A DNA stretch of 25,671 nucleotides, taken from Bacteroidetes bacterium UBA6661. GTDB taxonomy: Bacteria > Bacteroidota > Bacteroidia > AKYH767-A > OLB10. The translations under genes were made by a program, and so were the position numbers. How positions within the stretch are numbered: position 1 is the stretch's first letter; each line of letters starts with the position of its first letter. Below are positions 7,439 to 16,498 of this stretch, one piece after another. The notes under the pieces were generated by a model. It was not told the DNA's origin, ran no database searches, and saw only the letters and a program-made list of their open reading frames with translations. The stretch is taken from NCBI GenBank assembly GCA_002455375.1, contig DKKR01000043.1:1-25671 (forward strand), in the 5' to 3' direction.

Positions 7439-8617
7439 ATGAAATTCCGGCTCACTTTGCTAATACTTCTGATTTTTGCACAACTAAATGCACAAACAGG
7501 TCTTGACAAATCCGAAATGCGTGATATGATTGCCATCTGCAATAGTTTCACCTTTATTGATTTGTATAAAAGTGATAAAAACATCATTCCAAAAGACTAT
7601 CATAAAGTTTACACTTCAGGAGTTTTTGGCATGGATAATAAATTTCAGATTTATAAGAAAAATCACACTGCTGTAATTCATTTCAGAGGTTCTACAGACA
7701 AACAGGTAAGCTGGCTCGAAAATATTTATGCAGCAATGATCCCCGCACAGGGAGTTATAAATTTAGAAGGAGAAGATTTTCCTTATCATTTTGCTGATGA
7801 TACCAGCGCTGCCGTTCATAGTGGCTACTCTTTAGGATTGGCATTTATGCATGCTGAATTGATTGACAGGATTAAAATACTTAACGATGATGGTATTTAC
7901 GACATAATTATAACAGGACATAGTCAGGGTGGTTCGCTGGCCAACCTTGCCACTGCATGGCTCAATAATATAAAAGGCAAGGAAATTTCAACAAAAAATA
8001 ATTTCAGGACTTATGCATTTGCCGCACCAATGATAGGCAATCAGGCATTTGTCAATGAATACAACAGAAAGTTTTGTGACACAAAGAAAAGCTTCAATAT
8101 TATTAACATTGCTGACCAAATATCTTCATTTCCTATTTCTTATAATGATAGTGCCTCTTTAAAAAACAGTCTATGGGGCATGCTGTTTGACAATCAATCT
8201 TTCAATGCCAAAAAAGCTGCAACTGAGCAAGGAATTATTATGCTTGAAGATAAATTAGGTCAGATATTAAGAAGTGTTTCTGAGTCTGCACACAAAAGAA
8301 TTGTAAAAAATGTTGGCTATGCCGAATTGCCTGATTACAAAAAGGAGTTTAACTACAAACCTCTTGGAAACAGAGTAGAATTAGAAGCAGCACCTTATCC
8401 GCTTATGCTTCGTGACTCTTCAATACTGCAAAACGATTCGCTCATGAAAGTTTACAAGCGTGATGTAAATGGTAATTTTACTGACGAAAATCTTTACAAA
8501 AAAGCCGGATGGGGATGGCAACACAAACCATATAATTATTATGCAACCATTTTAAGGATGTATTTCCCTGCAGATTATTCACGAATGAAAAGAAAATATT
8601 TACCTGAAAACCTTTAA
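7439..8617 (+). CDS. Secreted class 3 lipase-like alpha/beta hydrolase
   Basis: The chosen start, ATG at 7439, gives 392 residues and a clean signal peptide (MKFRLTLLILLIFAQLNAQ). A TTG at 7430 would add three residues ahead of it and is less likely. An AVIHFRGS segment followed by a GHSQGG nucleophile elbow with Ser162 fits the fungal lipase-like (class 3) fold. Asp226 in NIADQISSFP and His362 in GWGWQHKPYNYY sit where the rest of a Ser-Asp-His triad would be expected. The region between Asp and His (about 235-340) is longer than a minimal lipase core. It is likely an exported esterase or lipase; the substrate cannot be told. A near-match -7 element, TATCATTG, lies at 7400-7407. The gene converges on the lipoprotein gene with only 4 bp between their ends and no visible terminator. 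Confidence -1.
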   Translation: MKFRLTLLILLIFAQLNAQTGLDKSEMRDMIAICNSFTFIDLYKSDKNIIPKDYHKVYTSGVFGMDNKFQIYKKNHTAVIHFRGSTDKQVSWLENIYAAMIPAQGVINLEGEDFPYHFADDTSAAVHSGYSLGLAFMHAELIDRIKILNDDGIYDIIITGHSQGGSLANLATAWLNNIKGKEISTKNNFRTYAFAAPMIGNQAFVNEYNRKFCDTKKSFNIINIADQISSFPISYNDSASLKNSLWGMLFDNQSFNAKKAATEQGIIMLEDKLGQILRSVSESAHKRIVKNVGYAELPDYKKEFNYKPLGNRVELEAAPYPLMLRDSSILQNDSLMKVYKRDVNGNFTDENLYKKAGWGWQHKPYNYYATILRMYFPADYSRMKRKYLPENL

Positions 8618-8621
8618 TAAA

Positions 8622-9029
8622 TTATCTCGAATACTTTGCAGAAATATTATTCATACTACTGCCTAAAGAAGCTGAGTAATTGAGCTTCACTTCACTGTTG
8701 CTGTAAATTCCTGAACCATTTATTAAATAACTGTCATCATACTGATTAGGAATTACAACACTTGTTCCGCTGACAACTGCTTTTACAAAAGTAGATCCGC
8801 CAAGATTGTAGAAGTTTGAAATCATTATCGTATCATCAATACCAACTTTTGAAATGTTGACTGAATAAAGAGGATCCGTTACACCGGTTGTTATATTAGA
8901 ATCACGACAGGTCCAACTTCCGGTAAATTTATCTCTGTCATCACCTGTGCTATCATCATCGGGTGTGCAGGCTGTGAATGCTAACATCACCAACGTTATT
9001 AAAAATAATACTTGCTTATTTTTTCTCAT
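8622..9029 (-). CDS. Small putative lipoprotein of unknown function
   Basis: 135 residues with a lipoprotein signal peptide ending in LAFTAC, so Cys21 would be lipidated. The acidic stretch just after the cysteine (TPDDDSTGDD) matches the export signal that sends Bacteroidota lipoproteins to the cell surface. The remainder is a beta-rich domain with a Trp-Thr-Cys near the front (GSWTCRDSN), resembling small lipocalin-like or calycin-like lipoproteins, though I recognise no family firmly. Its ATG overlaps the hutU stop in an ATGA junction, so translation is probably coupled to hutU. A role in histidine use is not supported by anything in the protein itself. Confidence -1.
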   Translation of the reverse strand: MRKNKQVLFLITLVMLAFTACTPDDDSTGDDRDKFTGSWTCRDSNITTGVTDPLYSVNISKVGIDDTIMISNFYNLGGSTFVKAVVSGTSVVIPNQYDDSYLINGSGIYSNSEVKLNYSASLGSSMNNISAKYSR

Positions 9030-10702
9030 CCCAATCTATCACGCAAGTTCAAACGATGCTTTCTTGCAGTATCTGCTGCAATATCATAACCTGCATCAAG
9101 ATGACGCAGAACTCCCATAGCAGGGTCGTTGTGTAAAACACGTTTTAATCTTGTTGCTGCATCAGCAGTACCATCAGCAACAATTACCATTCCTGCATGA
9201 ATACTATAACCTATACCTACTCCACCACCATGATGCAGACTAACCCAGCTTGCACCTCCTGCAGTATTTATCAATGCATTTAGTATCGGCCAATCGGCAA
9301 TGGCATCACTACCATCTTTCATTGCTTCTGTTTCCCGGTTTGGAGAAGCAACACTTCCACAGTCCAAATGGTCGCGACCGATAACTATGGGCGCTTTTAC
9401 TTTTCCAGATTTAACCAATTCGTTAAATGCAAGACCTGCTTTTTCGCGCTCACCTTGTCCAAGCCAACAGATACGTGCAGGCAATCCCTGAAAAGCAATA
9501 CGCTTTTGTGCCATGGTTATCCAGCGGTGCAGACCCTTATTTTCAGGAAACAATTCCAGAATTTTTTTATCGGTTTCATAAATATCATTGGGGTCACCAC
9601 TGAGTGCAGCCCAACGGAACGGACCCTTGCCTTCGCAAAATAACGGTCGTATGTATGCAGGGACAAATCCAGGAAAATCAAATGCATTTTTTAAACCCAT
9701 CTCCAAAGCCTGCTGACGAATGTTGTTTCCATAATCAAACGTTACTGCACCTTTTTTCTGTAAGGCAATCATCAGTTCTACATGCTTTCGCATGCTTTGT
9801 TTAGACTGTTTAATATATTCTTCAGGATTAGATTCACGCAAAACTTTTGCATCAGCAACATTTAATCCTTCAGGGAAATATCCAACCAAAGCATCATGTG
9901 CCGATGTCTGATCTGTTAAGGTATCCGGGATGATATTCCTTTCCAACAATCGCGCAAGCATATCAATGGCATTACCTATGTAGGCAATAGAAATTGCTTC
10001 ACCTTTTTGTTTTGCTTCAACAGCACGGTCAATAGCTTTATCCAAATCAGAATATTTTTCATCAAGATAGCGTGTTTGTATTCTTTTGTCAGCACGCCAT
10101 TCTTCCATTTCTGCTGCAAGACATGTACCTTCATTCATTGTAATTGCCAATGGCTGTGCACCTCCCATTCCACCAAGTCCGGCAGTAACATTTAATGTAT
10201 TTTTAAGTGAACCACCAAAATGCTGACGTGCCACTTCGCCAAACGTTTCATAAGTACCCTGAACAATTCCCTGAGAGCCGATGTAAATCCAACTACCTGC
10301 TGTCATCTGCCCGTACATAATTAGACCTTTTGCTTCCAACTCACGAAAATAATCCCAGTTAGCCCAATGACCAACAAGGTTAGAGTTGGCAATAATAACC
10401 CGTGGTGCATCTTTATGTGTTGGTAAAATTCCCACCGGTTTGCCTGATTGCACCAATAAAGTTTCGTCTTCATTCAAGTCTTGCAATGCTTTTACAATGA
10501 GATGAAATGACTCTACATTTCGTGCAGCCTTGCCGGTACCGCCATAAACAATTAAATCTTCAGGACGTTCAGCCACATCGGGATCAAGATTGTTGTGCAA
10601 CATGCGCAATGCTGCTTCCTGAACCCAGCCTTTACAACTAATAGTGTTTCCTGTAGGCGTTTTAATTTTACTGATATCTAATTTATCTGAAATTATTGTC
10701 AT
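9026..10702 (-). CDS. hutU: Urocanate hydratase (urocanase)
   Basis: 558 residues, the usual length for the family. The enzyme (EC 4.2.1.49) converts urocanate to 4-imidazolone-5-propanoate, the second step of histidine breakdown, in the cytoplasm, with NAD+ tightly bound as an electrophile. The urocanase signature FQGLPARICW is intact, its Cys412 matching the reactive cysteine of Pseudomonas urocanase. A glycine-rich GLGGMGGAQ (175-183) fits the NAD site, and DHLDCGS and GGASWVSLHHGGGVG are also typical. An exact TATCTTTG element lies 23 nt upstream of the ATG, so hutU begins its own transcript, which also carries the lipoprotein gene. No hutH, hutI, hutG or hutC lies in the window, which is unusual for a catabolic hut gene but not rare in Bacteroidota. 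Confidence -1.
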   Translation of the reverse strand: MTIISDKLDISKIKTPTGNTISCKGWVQEAALRMLHNNLDPDVAERPEDLIVYGGTGKAARNVESFHLIVKALQDLNEDETLLVQSGKPVGILPTHKDAPRVIIANSNLVGHWANWDYFRELEAKGLIMYGQMTAGSWIYIGSQGIVQGTYETFGEVARQHFGGSLKNTLNVTAGLGGMGGAQPLAITMNEGTCLAAEMEEWRADKRIQTRYLDEKYSDLDKAIDRAVEAKQKGEAISIAYIGNAIDMLARLLERNIIPDTLTDQTSAHDALVGYFPEGLNVADAKVLRESNPEEYIKQSKQSMRKHVELMIALQKKGAVTFDYGNNIRQQALEMGLKNAFDFPGFVPAYIRPLFCEGKGPFRWAALSGDPNDIYETDKKILELFPENKGLHRWITMAQKRIAFQGLPARICWLGQGEREKAGLAFNELVKSGKVKAPIVIGRDHLDCGSVASPNRETEAMKDGSDAIADWPILNALINTAGGASWVSLHHGGGVGIGYSIHAGMVIVADGTADAATRLKRVLHNDPAMGVLRHLDAGYDIAADTARKHRLNLRDRLG

Positions 10703-10725
10703 GATTTTATATACTTAAAGATGCA

Positions 10726-10733
10726 CAAAGATA
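10726..10733 (-). promoter_or_regulatory. Exact -7 element for hutU
   Basis: The minus strand reads TATCTTTG, a full match to TAnnTTTG, ending 23 nt before the hutU ATG at 10702. It implies a 5' leader of under 20 nt and separates hutU from uvrB. No clear -33 TTTG is visible. Confidence -1.
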
Positions 10734-10752
10734 ACGGTTAAAAGGCATTTTT

Positions 10753-10793
10753 AAAACACTTTTATCTATGATTCTGTCATGAAGAAGTGCTTT
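10753..10793. terminator. Weak hairpin between uvrB and hutU
   Basis: AAAACACTT (10753-10761) pairs with AAGTGCTTT (10785-10793) over 9 bp with one G-U wobble, around a loop of 23 nt that may itself pair weakly. It starts about 50 nt after the uvrB stop on the minus strand. The following T run on that strand is short (TTTT), so termination of uvrB is only plausible. Confidence -1.
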
Positions 10794-10841
10794 AATTTTT
10801 TCTCTGTAGATGCATCAATGAGTTTAGAAACCAAAAAACAA

Positions 10842-12872
10842 TTACACCGACTTGCCAAAACGATCCTTCATCAACTTTTGTAATTCAAACATTTCATCAC
10901 GCAGACGTGCAGCTTCCATAAAATCCATCTCTTTTGCCGCAACTTCCATTTGTTTCTTTGTTTTGGTGATGACATTCGCCAACTGCTCTTCTGTCATAAA
11001 CTGTACAACAGGGTCGGCTGCTATAGTTACATTTTCACTTTCAATATAAGCATTAACATTTTTTGTTGCGGAAACAACTGTCTGTTGCAAAATCATTTCG
11101 CGCGATTTATTCAATGGTGTAGGAACGATATTATTTTCAATATTGTACTTAGTCTGTTTTTCGCGCCTGCGGTTGGTTTCATCAATGGTCTTTCTCATGC
11201 TTTCTGTAATCTTATCGGCATACATAATCACACGTCCGTTAATATTACGGGCAGCACGTCCTGCTGTCTGTGTCAATGAACGGTTGCTTCGCAAAAAACC
11301 TTCTTTGTCAGCATCCATAATAGCCACTAAAGAAACCTCAGGTAGGTCGAGACCTTCGCGCAGTAGATTTATACCAATTAAAACATCATACAATCCCAAA
11401 CGAAAATCGCGTAGCAACTCTACCCTGTCAAGCGTTTCAACTTCACTGTGAATGTAGCGGCATCGGATTGAAAGCTTGGTTAAATATTTAGCTAACTCTT
11501 CTGCCATCCGTTTGGTTAATGTTGTCACTAACACGCGCTCATTCTTCTTTACTGTTACATCTATTTCTTCTAATAAATCATCTACCTGATTGCCGCAAGG
11601 TTTTACTTCAATCAAAGGGTCAAGCAATCCTGTTGGTCGAATCAATTGTTCTACAATTACACCTTCGGATTTTGTCATCTCATAGTCTGCCGGTGTTGCA
11701 CTAACATAAACAACCTGTTGTTGCAGTGTTTCAAACTCTTCAAACTTCAGTGGCCTGTTGTCCATTGCAGCAGGAAGTCTGAAACCGTATTCAACCAGAT
11801 TAACTTTCCTTGAGCGGTCGCCACCATACATGGCTCTTATCTGAGGTATGGTTACGTGGCTTTCATCAATAACCATGATATAATCTTCAGGAAAATAATC
11901 AAGCAAACAGAAAGGGCGCATGCCCGGTTCTCGACCATCAAAATAGCGCGAATAATTTTCAATTCCAGAACAATAACCCAATTCACGAATCATTTCAAGG
12001 TCATGTGTTACTCTGTCATCGAGGCGTTTGGCTTCCAGATTACGGCCATTTTCTTTAAAATAGTCCACCTGTTTTACCATATCTTCCTGAATCTGCCAGA
12101 TTGCTTTCAGTTGCTGCTTTGCATTGGTAACAAAAATGGTTGCCGGAAAAATTGCAACATGATCCAACAATTCAATCCGCTTTCCTGTTGCAGGCTCAAT
12201 ACTTTCTATTTCTTCTATTTCATCACCAAAAAAAGTAAACCGTAGTGCACGTTCAGCATAAGCTAAAAATAAATCAACCGTATCACCTTTTACCCGGAAA
12301 GTACCACGCTTAAATTCTGCCTCGGTGCGGGAATACAATGCAGTTACCAATGCATGTAAAAAAGTATTGCGACTGATGCGTTCACCCTTTGAAATTCGGA
12401 TAATGCCCTTTAAAAAATCAGCAGGATTTCCTAATCCGTAAATACAACTCACACTGCTTACTACGACAATATCTTTTCGTCCGGAAAGTAAGGTTGACGT
12501 TGTACTTAAACGAAGCTTTTCAATTTCATCATTAATGGCAAGGTCCTTTTCAATGTATGTATTGGTAGTTGGAATAAATGCTTCGGGTTGATAATAATCG
12601 TAGTATGAAACAAAATATTCAACGGCATTGTCAGGAAAAAACTGTTTAAACTCGCCATATAGCTGTGCTGCTAGTGTCTTATTGTGACTTAAAATTAAAG
12701 TAGGGCGTTGCACCTTCTCAATTACGTTGGCAATAGTGAAAGTTTTTCCGCTTCCTGTTACACCCAACAGTGTTTGGTGTCTGTCGCCTCTGTTCAAGCC
12801 CTTCACCAACTCGTTTATAGCCTGAGGCTGATCACCGGTAGGGTTAAAAGGTGAGTTGATGCGAAAATCCAT
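10842..12872 (-). CDS. uvrB: UvrABC nucleotide excision repair subunit B
   Basis: 676 residues, full length. UvrB is a helicase-like ATPase that takes over damaged DNA from UvrA and holds it for dual incision by UvrC. Walker A is GVTGSGKT (37-44). The damage-probing beta-hairpin region, YYDYYQPEAFIPTTNTYIEK, lies at about 90-110. A DESH box, then EGLDLPEV and QTAGRAARN helicase motifs, follow in order. The C-terminal UVR motif (about 630-665, MDFMEAARLRDEMFELQKLM) is the coiled coil that docks UvrC. Neither uvrA nor uvrC is in the window, as is usual. The best upstream promoter candidate is CATCTTTG (minus strand, 12877-12884), one mismatch to TAnnTTTG but only 4 nt before the ATG, so the transcription start is uncertain. 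Confidence -1.
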   Translation of the reverse strand: MDFRINSPFNPTGDQPQAINELVKGLNRGDRHQTLLGVTGSGKTFTIANVIEKVQRPTLILSHNKTLAAQLYGEFKQFFPDNAVEYFVSYYDYYQPEAFIPTTNTYIEKDLAINDEIEKLRLSTTSTLLSGRKDIVVVSSVSCIYGLGNPADFLKGIIRISKGERISRNTFLHALVTALYSRTEAEFKRGTFRVKGDTVDLFLAYAERALRFTFFGDEIEEIESIEPATGKRIELLDHVAIFPATIFVTNAKQQLKAIWQIQEDMVKQVDYFKENGRNLEAKRLDDRVTHDLEMIRELGYCSGIENYSRYFDGREPGMRPFCLLDYFPEDYIMVIDESHVTIPQIRAMYGGDRSRKVNLVEYGFRLPAAMDNRPLKFEEFETLQQQVVYVSATPADYEMTKSEGVIVEQLIRPTGLLDPLIEVKPCGNQVDDLLEEIDVTVKKNERVLVTTLTKRMAEELAKYLTKLSIRCRYIHSEVETLDRVELLRDFRLGLYDVLIGINLLREGLDLPEVSLVAIMDADKEGFLRSNRSLTQTAGRAARNINGRVIMYADKITESMRKTIDETNRRREKQTKYNIENNIVPTPLNKSREMILQQTVVSATKNVNAYIESENVTIAADPVVQFMTEEQLANVITKTKKQMEVAAKEMDFMEAARLRDEMFELQKLMKDRFGKSV

Positions 12873-13128
12873 TCTACAAAGATGCAGAATTTAAGGCTAG
12901 TAAACCCAAAACGGAGCGTACATTTTTTAGAGAAGGAAAAATCTTTAACCTGCTTTCATAAACAACACAGTCCGCTTCATTCCCGGCAAGAAATTTCGAC
13001 TAAAAGACTGCCCTTTTCAAATGTAAATAAATGTTAAAAAACTGTCGTTAGTATTAATGTTTTGTGAAACGACATAAAATCGTTCAAAATGCGTTAAAGG
13101 GGAAAACTTCAACATTCGGTTAAAATTC

Positions 13129-13136
13129 TAAATTTG
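13129..13136 (+). promoter_or_regulatory. Exact -7 element for the uppS-bamA operon
   Basis: TAAATTTG matches TAnnTTTG at all fixed positions and ends 17 nt before the uppS ATG. The leader would be about 12 nt and has no purine-rich ribosome site, as is common in Bacteroidota. Confidence -1.
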
Positions 13137-13153
13137 CGCCTTCGTTTTGACGA

Positions 13154-13906
13154 ATGAGTATAAAAAATCAGATCATCACAGACAGATTGCCCCGACATGT
13201 AGCCATCATTATGGATGGTAACGGACGTTGGGCAAAAAAGCAGGGCAAGCTCAGAATGTTTGGGCATCAGCATGGTGTGGCTGCCGTTCGCGACACTGTG
13301 GAAGGTGCTGCAGAACTGGGCATTGAATACCTTACTCTTTATGCTTTCAGCACCGAAAACTGGAATAGGCCTGCCATTGAAATCAATGCGCTGATGGAAT
13401 TGTTGGTAAACACCATTTCAAAAGAAACCAAAACGCTGATGGATAATAACATCAGACTGAATGCCATTGGAGATATTGAAAGCCTGCCCGGGCGATGCAA
13501 CAAAAATCTTAAAGCTGCTATTGACAAAACTGCAGGTAACAGCAGAATGACACTTACCTTGGCATTAAGCTACAGTTCCCGTTGGGAAATTACACGAGCC
13601 ATAAAAAACATTGCTCAGGACGTTAAAGATGGCAAACTTAATGCAACAGAAATCAACGACTCATTAGTAGAAAAGTATTTAACCACGGCCGGAATTCCCG
13701 ATCCGGAACTGCTCATCAGAACAAGTGGCGAATACAGAGTTTCAAATTTTTTATTGTGGCAGATTGCCTACAGCGAATTTTATTTCACCAACAAACTTTG
13801 GCCTGACTTCAGGCGCGAAGATCTTTTTGAATCCATCGTTAGTTATCAAAACCGCGACAGAAGGTTTGGTGGCGTAAACGAATCAACAAATGCCAAACAT
13901 GCATAA
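13154..13906 (+). CDS. uppS: Isoprenyl transferase (undecaprenyl diphosphate synthase)
   Basis: 250 residues, the usual size. It condenses isopentenyl diphosphate onto farnesyl diphosphate in cis to give undecaprenyl diphosphate (EC 2.5.1.31), the lipid carrier for peptidoglycan and surface glycans; it works in the cytoplasm at the membrane. The N-terminal HVAIIMDGNGRWAKK block holds the catalytic Asp21, with LYAFSTENWNRP following. RTSGEYRVSNFLLWQ (189-203) contains the arginine and serine residues that bind the diphosphate of isopentenyl diphosphate. The ATG at 13154 follows an exact -7 element. Its end overlaps the start of bamA, which puts both on one message. Confidence -1.
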   Translation: MSIKNQIITDRLPRHVAIIMDGNGRWAKKQGKLRMFGHQHGVAAVRDTVEGAAELGIEYLTLYAFSTENWNRPAIEINALMELLVNTISKETKTLMDNNIRLNAIGDIESLPGRCNKNLKAAIDKTAGNSRMTLTLALSYSSRWEITRAIKNIAQDVKDGKLNATEINDSLVEKYLTTAGIPDPELLIRTSGEYRVSNFLLWQIAYSEFYFTNKLWPDFRREDLFESIVSYQNRDRRFGGVNESTNAKHA

Positions 13907-16397
13907 ACACATTTTAGGTTTTCTAACCTTTTTTATTCTGCTTTCAACTTTTTCCATTGCGCAAGTAACTGTTGGTGACGATCAGGCAACATTAGACTAT
14001 AACAATCCTAAAGAGTATGAAATAGCTGCTATTACTGTCAGTGGAATAAAATATCTTGATCAGAATGCATTGAAAATTTTATCCGGTCTAAGCGTTGGAG
14101 AAAAAGTAAAAGTGCCGGGAGAAAAATTTACCAAGGCCATAGAAAACCTTTGGAAACAAGGCTTGCTAACGGATGTAAAAATTGTTGCTACAAGAATTGA
14201 AGGCAAAAAAATATTTATTGACCTTCAACTTCAGGAAAAGCCGCGACTGAGTAAATTTTCATTCACCGGTGTGCGTAAAGGTCATGCTGATAAGATTCGC
14301 GAAAAAATCCAGATATCAAAAGGAAGAGTACTATCAGATAATGCTCTTAACACTGTAAATACACAAGTGCTGAATTTTTATAAAGAAAAAGGATTTTTAA
14401 ATGCTAAAGTCAATCTGACTACAATCAAAGACACCACAGAAACCAACAGCGAAATTTTAGTTATCAATGTTGACAAAGGCAAGCGTGTAAAAATTCACAG
14501 AATAAACATCATAGGCAATGAAGAAGTAAGCAGCGTTAAATTAAAACGAGCCATGAAAGGCACACGCGAGCAACGCTGGCGATACTTTTTCAACTCCAAA
14601 AAATTTGATGAGGATAAATATACTGATGACAAAAGCAACCTGATTTCAAAATACAATGAGAAAGGATATCGTGATGCACAGATTTTAAGCGACAGTGTTT
14701 ATCCTGTCAGTCGCAGGAGAATCAACATTGACATTAAAGTTAGTGAAGGCAATCGTTATTACTTCAGAAATATCAGTTGGATTGGAAACACTAAATACAC
14801 CTCTGCCGAACTGAATAAAGTTTTAGGCATAAAACCCGGTGATGTATATAACGCAAAACGACTTGAAAGTTCACTCTATATGAGTGAATCAAGCCGCGAC
14901 ATTACTTCGCTCTATATGGATGACGGATACCTGTTTTTCAATATTGATCCCGTTGAAATATCTGCAGAAAACGATTCAATAGATTTGGAAATGCGTATTT
15001 ACGAAGGTAAGCAGGCAAGGATAAATCATGTTACCGTTAAAGGAAATACAAAGACCAACGACAGAGTAATTTTACGTGAGATTCGTACAAAACCCGGTCA
15101 GCTTTTCAGCAGAAGTGACATCATCAGAACGCAGCGCGAATTGTCGCAGTTAGGTTATTTTAATCCGGAAAAAATGGGAGTAAACCCAAAGCCCAATCCT
15201 GTTGATGGCACTGTTGATATTGAATATGAAGTAGAAGAAAGGCCTAACGATCAGGTAGAACTTTCCGGAGGATGGGGAGCCAATCAGGTGGTTGGAACAT
15301 TAGGTGTAACGTTCAATAATTTTTCTGCCAGAAATATTTTAAATACCAAGGCATGGCGGCCACTTCCTGCCGGTGACGGACAAAGATTAAGTATTCGTGC
15401 TACAACAAACGGAATTTACTATCAGTCTTATAATGCTTCGTTTACAGAACCCTGGCTTGGTGGCAAAAAACCAAATGCACTCACAGTTTCAATATATCAC
15501 TCCATTCAAACCAATGGCTTAAAAAAATCTAACGACAACAGACAGGCAATATTTATTTCAGGTGCAACTGTTGGCTTGCAAAAGCGACTTAAATGGCCTG
15601 ATGATTATTTTACACTCTACTCAGGAATAAATTATGGACTTTATACGCTTAAAAATTATCGCTCCACGTTTTTATTTACCGATGGAACTTCGAACAACAT
15701 TTCTATTGAAGAAAATCTTACTCGCAGCAGTGTAGATCAGCCTATCTATCCGCGCAAAGGTTCAGAAATTTCTTTTTCTGTACAATTTACACCACCCTAC
15801 TCGGCATTTACAAATAAGGATTATTCAAAATTAGACACAAAAGAAAAATACAAGTGGATTGAATATCACAAGTGGAAATTCAGTGTAGCCTGGTACACCA
15901 AACTTCTTGGCAATCTGGTCATGTATAATAAAATGCAGTTTGGCTTCCTTGGTTTTTATAACAAAGGAATCGGGCAGTCGCCATTTGAACGTTTTTATCT
16001 TGGTGGTGATGGACTTTCAGGCTATGCTCTTGATGGTCGTGAAATTATTGCATTGCGTGGTTATGAAAACAGTGCACTGACACCAACAGACAACATAGGT
16101 AACGATGTAGGTGGTACTATCTACGATAAATTCGTAACTGAATTACGCTATCCCGTATCGCTTAACCCAAGTGCAACAATATACGTATTGGGATTCTTTG
16201 AAGGCGGCAATGCATGGTCAACATTCAGAGAGTTTGCCCCTTTTAGTTTACAACGTTCATCAGGTGTAGGCCTTCGTGTATTTCTTCCAATGTTTGGATT
16301 ACTCGGCCTTGACTACGGATGGCGTCTTGACCCTCAACGTGACGACCCACGTACAGGTGTGGGTAAGTTCTCATTTGTTATCGGACAGCAGTTTTAA
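13890..16397 (+). CDS. bamA: Outer membrane protein assembly factor BamA (Omp85)
   Basis: 835 residues with a signal peptide ending FSIAQ. Five POTRA domains follow at about 46-118, 121-199, 202-290, 293-370 and 373-450; several open with a beta strand then a V.GN or I.GN turn (INIIGNEEV, ISWIGNTKY, VTVKGNTKT). The 16-strand Omp85 barrel fills about 455-835. The lid-loop motif appears as ALRGY with Arg723, preceded by the typical FYLGGDGLSGY, and the chain ends in a phenylalanine (FVIGQQF), as barrel proteins do. It folds and inserts outer-membrane barrels. The frame overlaps uppS by 17 bp if it starts at 13890; an ATG at 13899 gives MHKHILGFL and an equally good signal peptide with an 8-bp overlap. 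The proteobacterial-style rseP is not next to it. Confidence -1.
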   Translation: MPNMHKHILGFLTFFILLSTFSIAQVTVGDDQATLDYNNPKEYEIAAITVSGIKYLDQNALKILSGLSVGEKVKVPGEKFTKAIENLWKQGLLTDVKIVATRIEGKKIFIDLQLQEKPRLSKFSFTGVRKGHADKIREKIQISKGRVLSDNALNTVNTQVLNFYKEKGFLNAKVNLTTIKDTTETNSEILVINVDKGKRVKIHRINIIGNEEVSSVKLKRAMKGTREQRWRYFFNSKKFDEDKYTDDKSNLISKYNEKGYRDAQILSDSVYPVSRRRINIDIKVSEGNRYYFRNISWIGNTKYTSAELNKVLGIKPGDVYNAKRLESSLYMSESSRDITSLYMDDGYLFFNIDPVEISAENDSIDLEMRIYEGKQARINHVTVKGNTKTNDRVILREIRTKPGQLFSRSDIIRTQRELSQLGYFNPEKMGVNPKPNPVDGTVDIEYEVEERPNDQVELSGGWGANQVVGTLGVTFNNFSARNILNTKAWRPLPAGDGQRLSIRATTNGIYYQSYNASFTEPWLGGKKPNALTVSIYHSIQTNGLKKSNDNRQAIFISGATVGLQKRLKWPDDYFTLYSGINYGLYTLKNYRSTFLFTDGTSNNISIEENLTRSSVDQPIYPRKGSEISFSVQFTPPYSAFTNKDYSKLDTKEKYKWIEYHKWKFSVAWYTKLLGNLVMYNKMQFGFLGFYNKGIGQSPFERFYLGGDGLSGYALDGREIIALRGYENSALTPTDNIGNDVGGTIYDKFVTELRYPVSLNPSATIYVLGFFEGGNAWSTFREFAPFSLQRSSGVGLRVFLPMFGLLGLDYGWRLDPQRDDPRTGVGKFSFVIGQQF

Positions 16398-16469
16398 TCC
16401 CATTCATCCGTTGTTCACATCAATTGGTGTTAGTGGTACGATATTTAGTATATGGTTAAGCTAAAATCA

Positions 16470-16477
16470 TATCTTTG
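16470..16477 (+). promoter_or_regulatory. Exact -7 element for the ompH pair
   Basis: TATCTTTG matches TAnnTTTG exactly and ends 21 nt before the ATG at 16499. It suggests the two chaperone genes can be transcribed apart from uppS-bamA. The TTG inside it (16475) is in frame with the gene but is best read as promoter, not start codon. Confidence -1.
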
Positions 16478-16498
16478 CACACATTAATTAAACGTAAA

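Noticed and set aside
9300..10195. Plus-strand frames opposite hutU
   Set aside because: They lack any recognisable domain and lie wholly within a confident urocanase frame.
10852..12245. Several plus-strand frames opposite uvrB
   Set aside because: All are antisense to a conserved full-length UvrB and show no signal or motif.
12873..13153. Intergenic region between uvrB and uppS examined for an RNA gene or riboswitch
   Set aside because: Apart from the uppS -7 element I found no stable stem or conserved RNA pattern by eye.
13890..16397. bamA flagged as a possible T9SS or TamA-type Omp85 protein
   Set aside because: Five POTRA domains, the RGY lid-loop motif, the terminal phenylalanine and the uppS/ompH neighbours fit BamA best.
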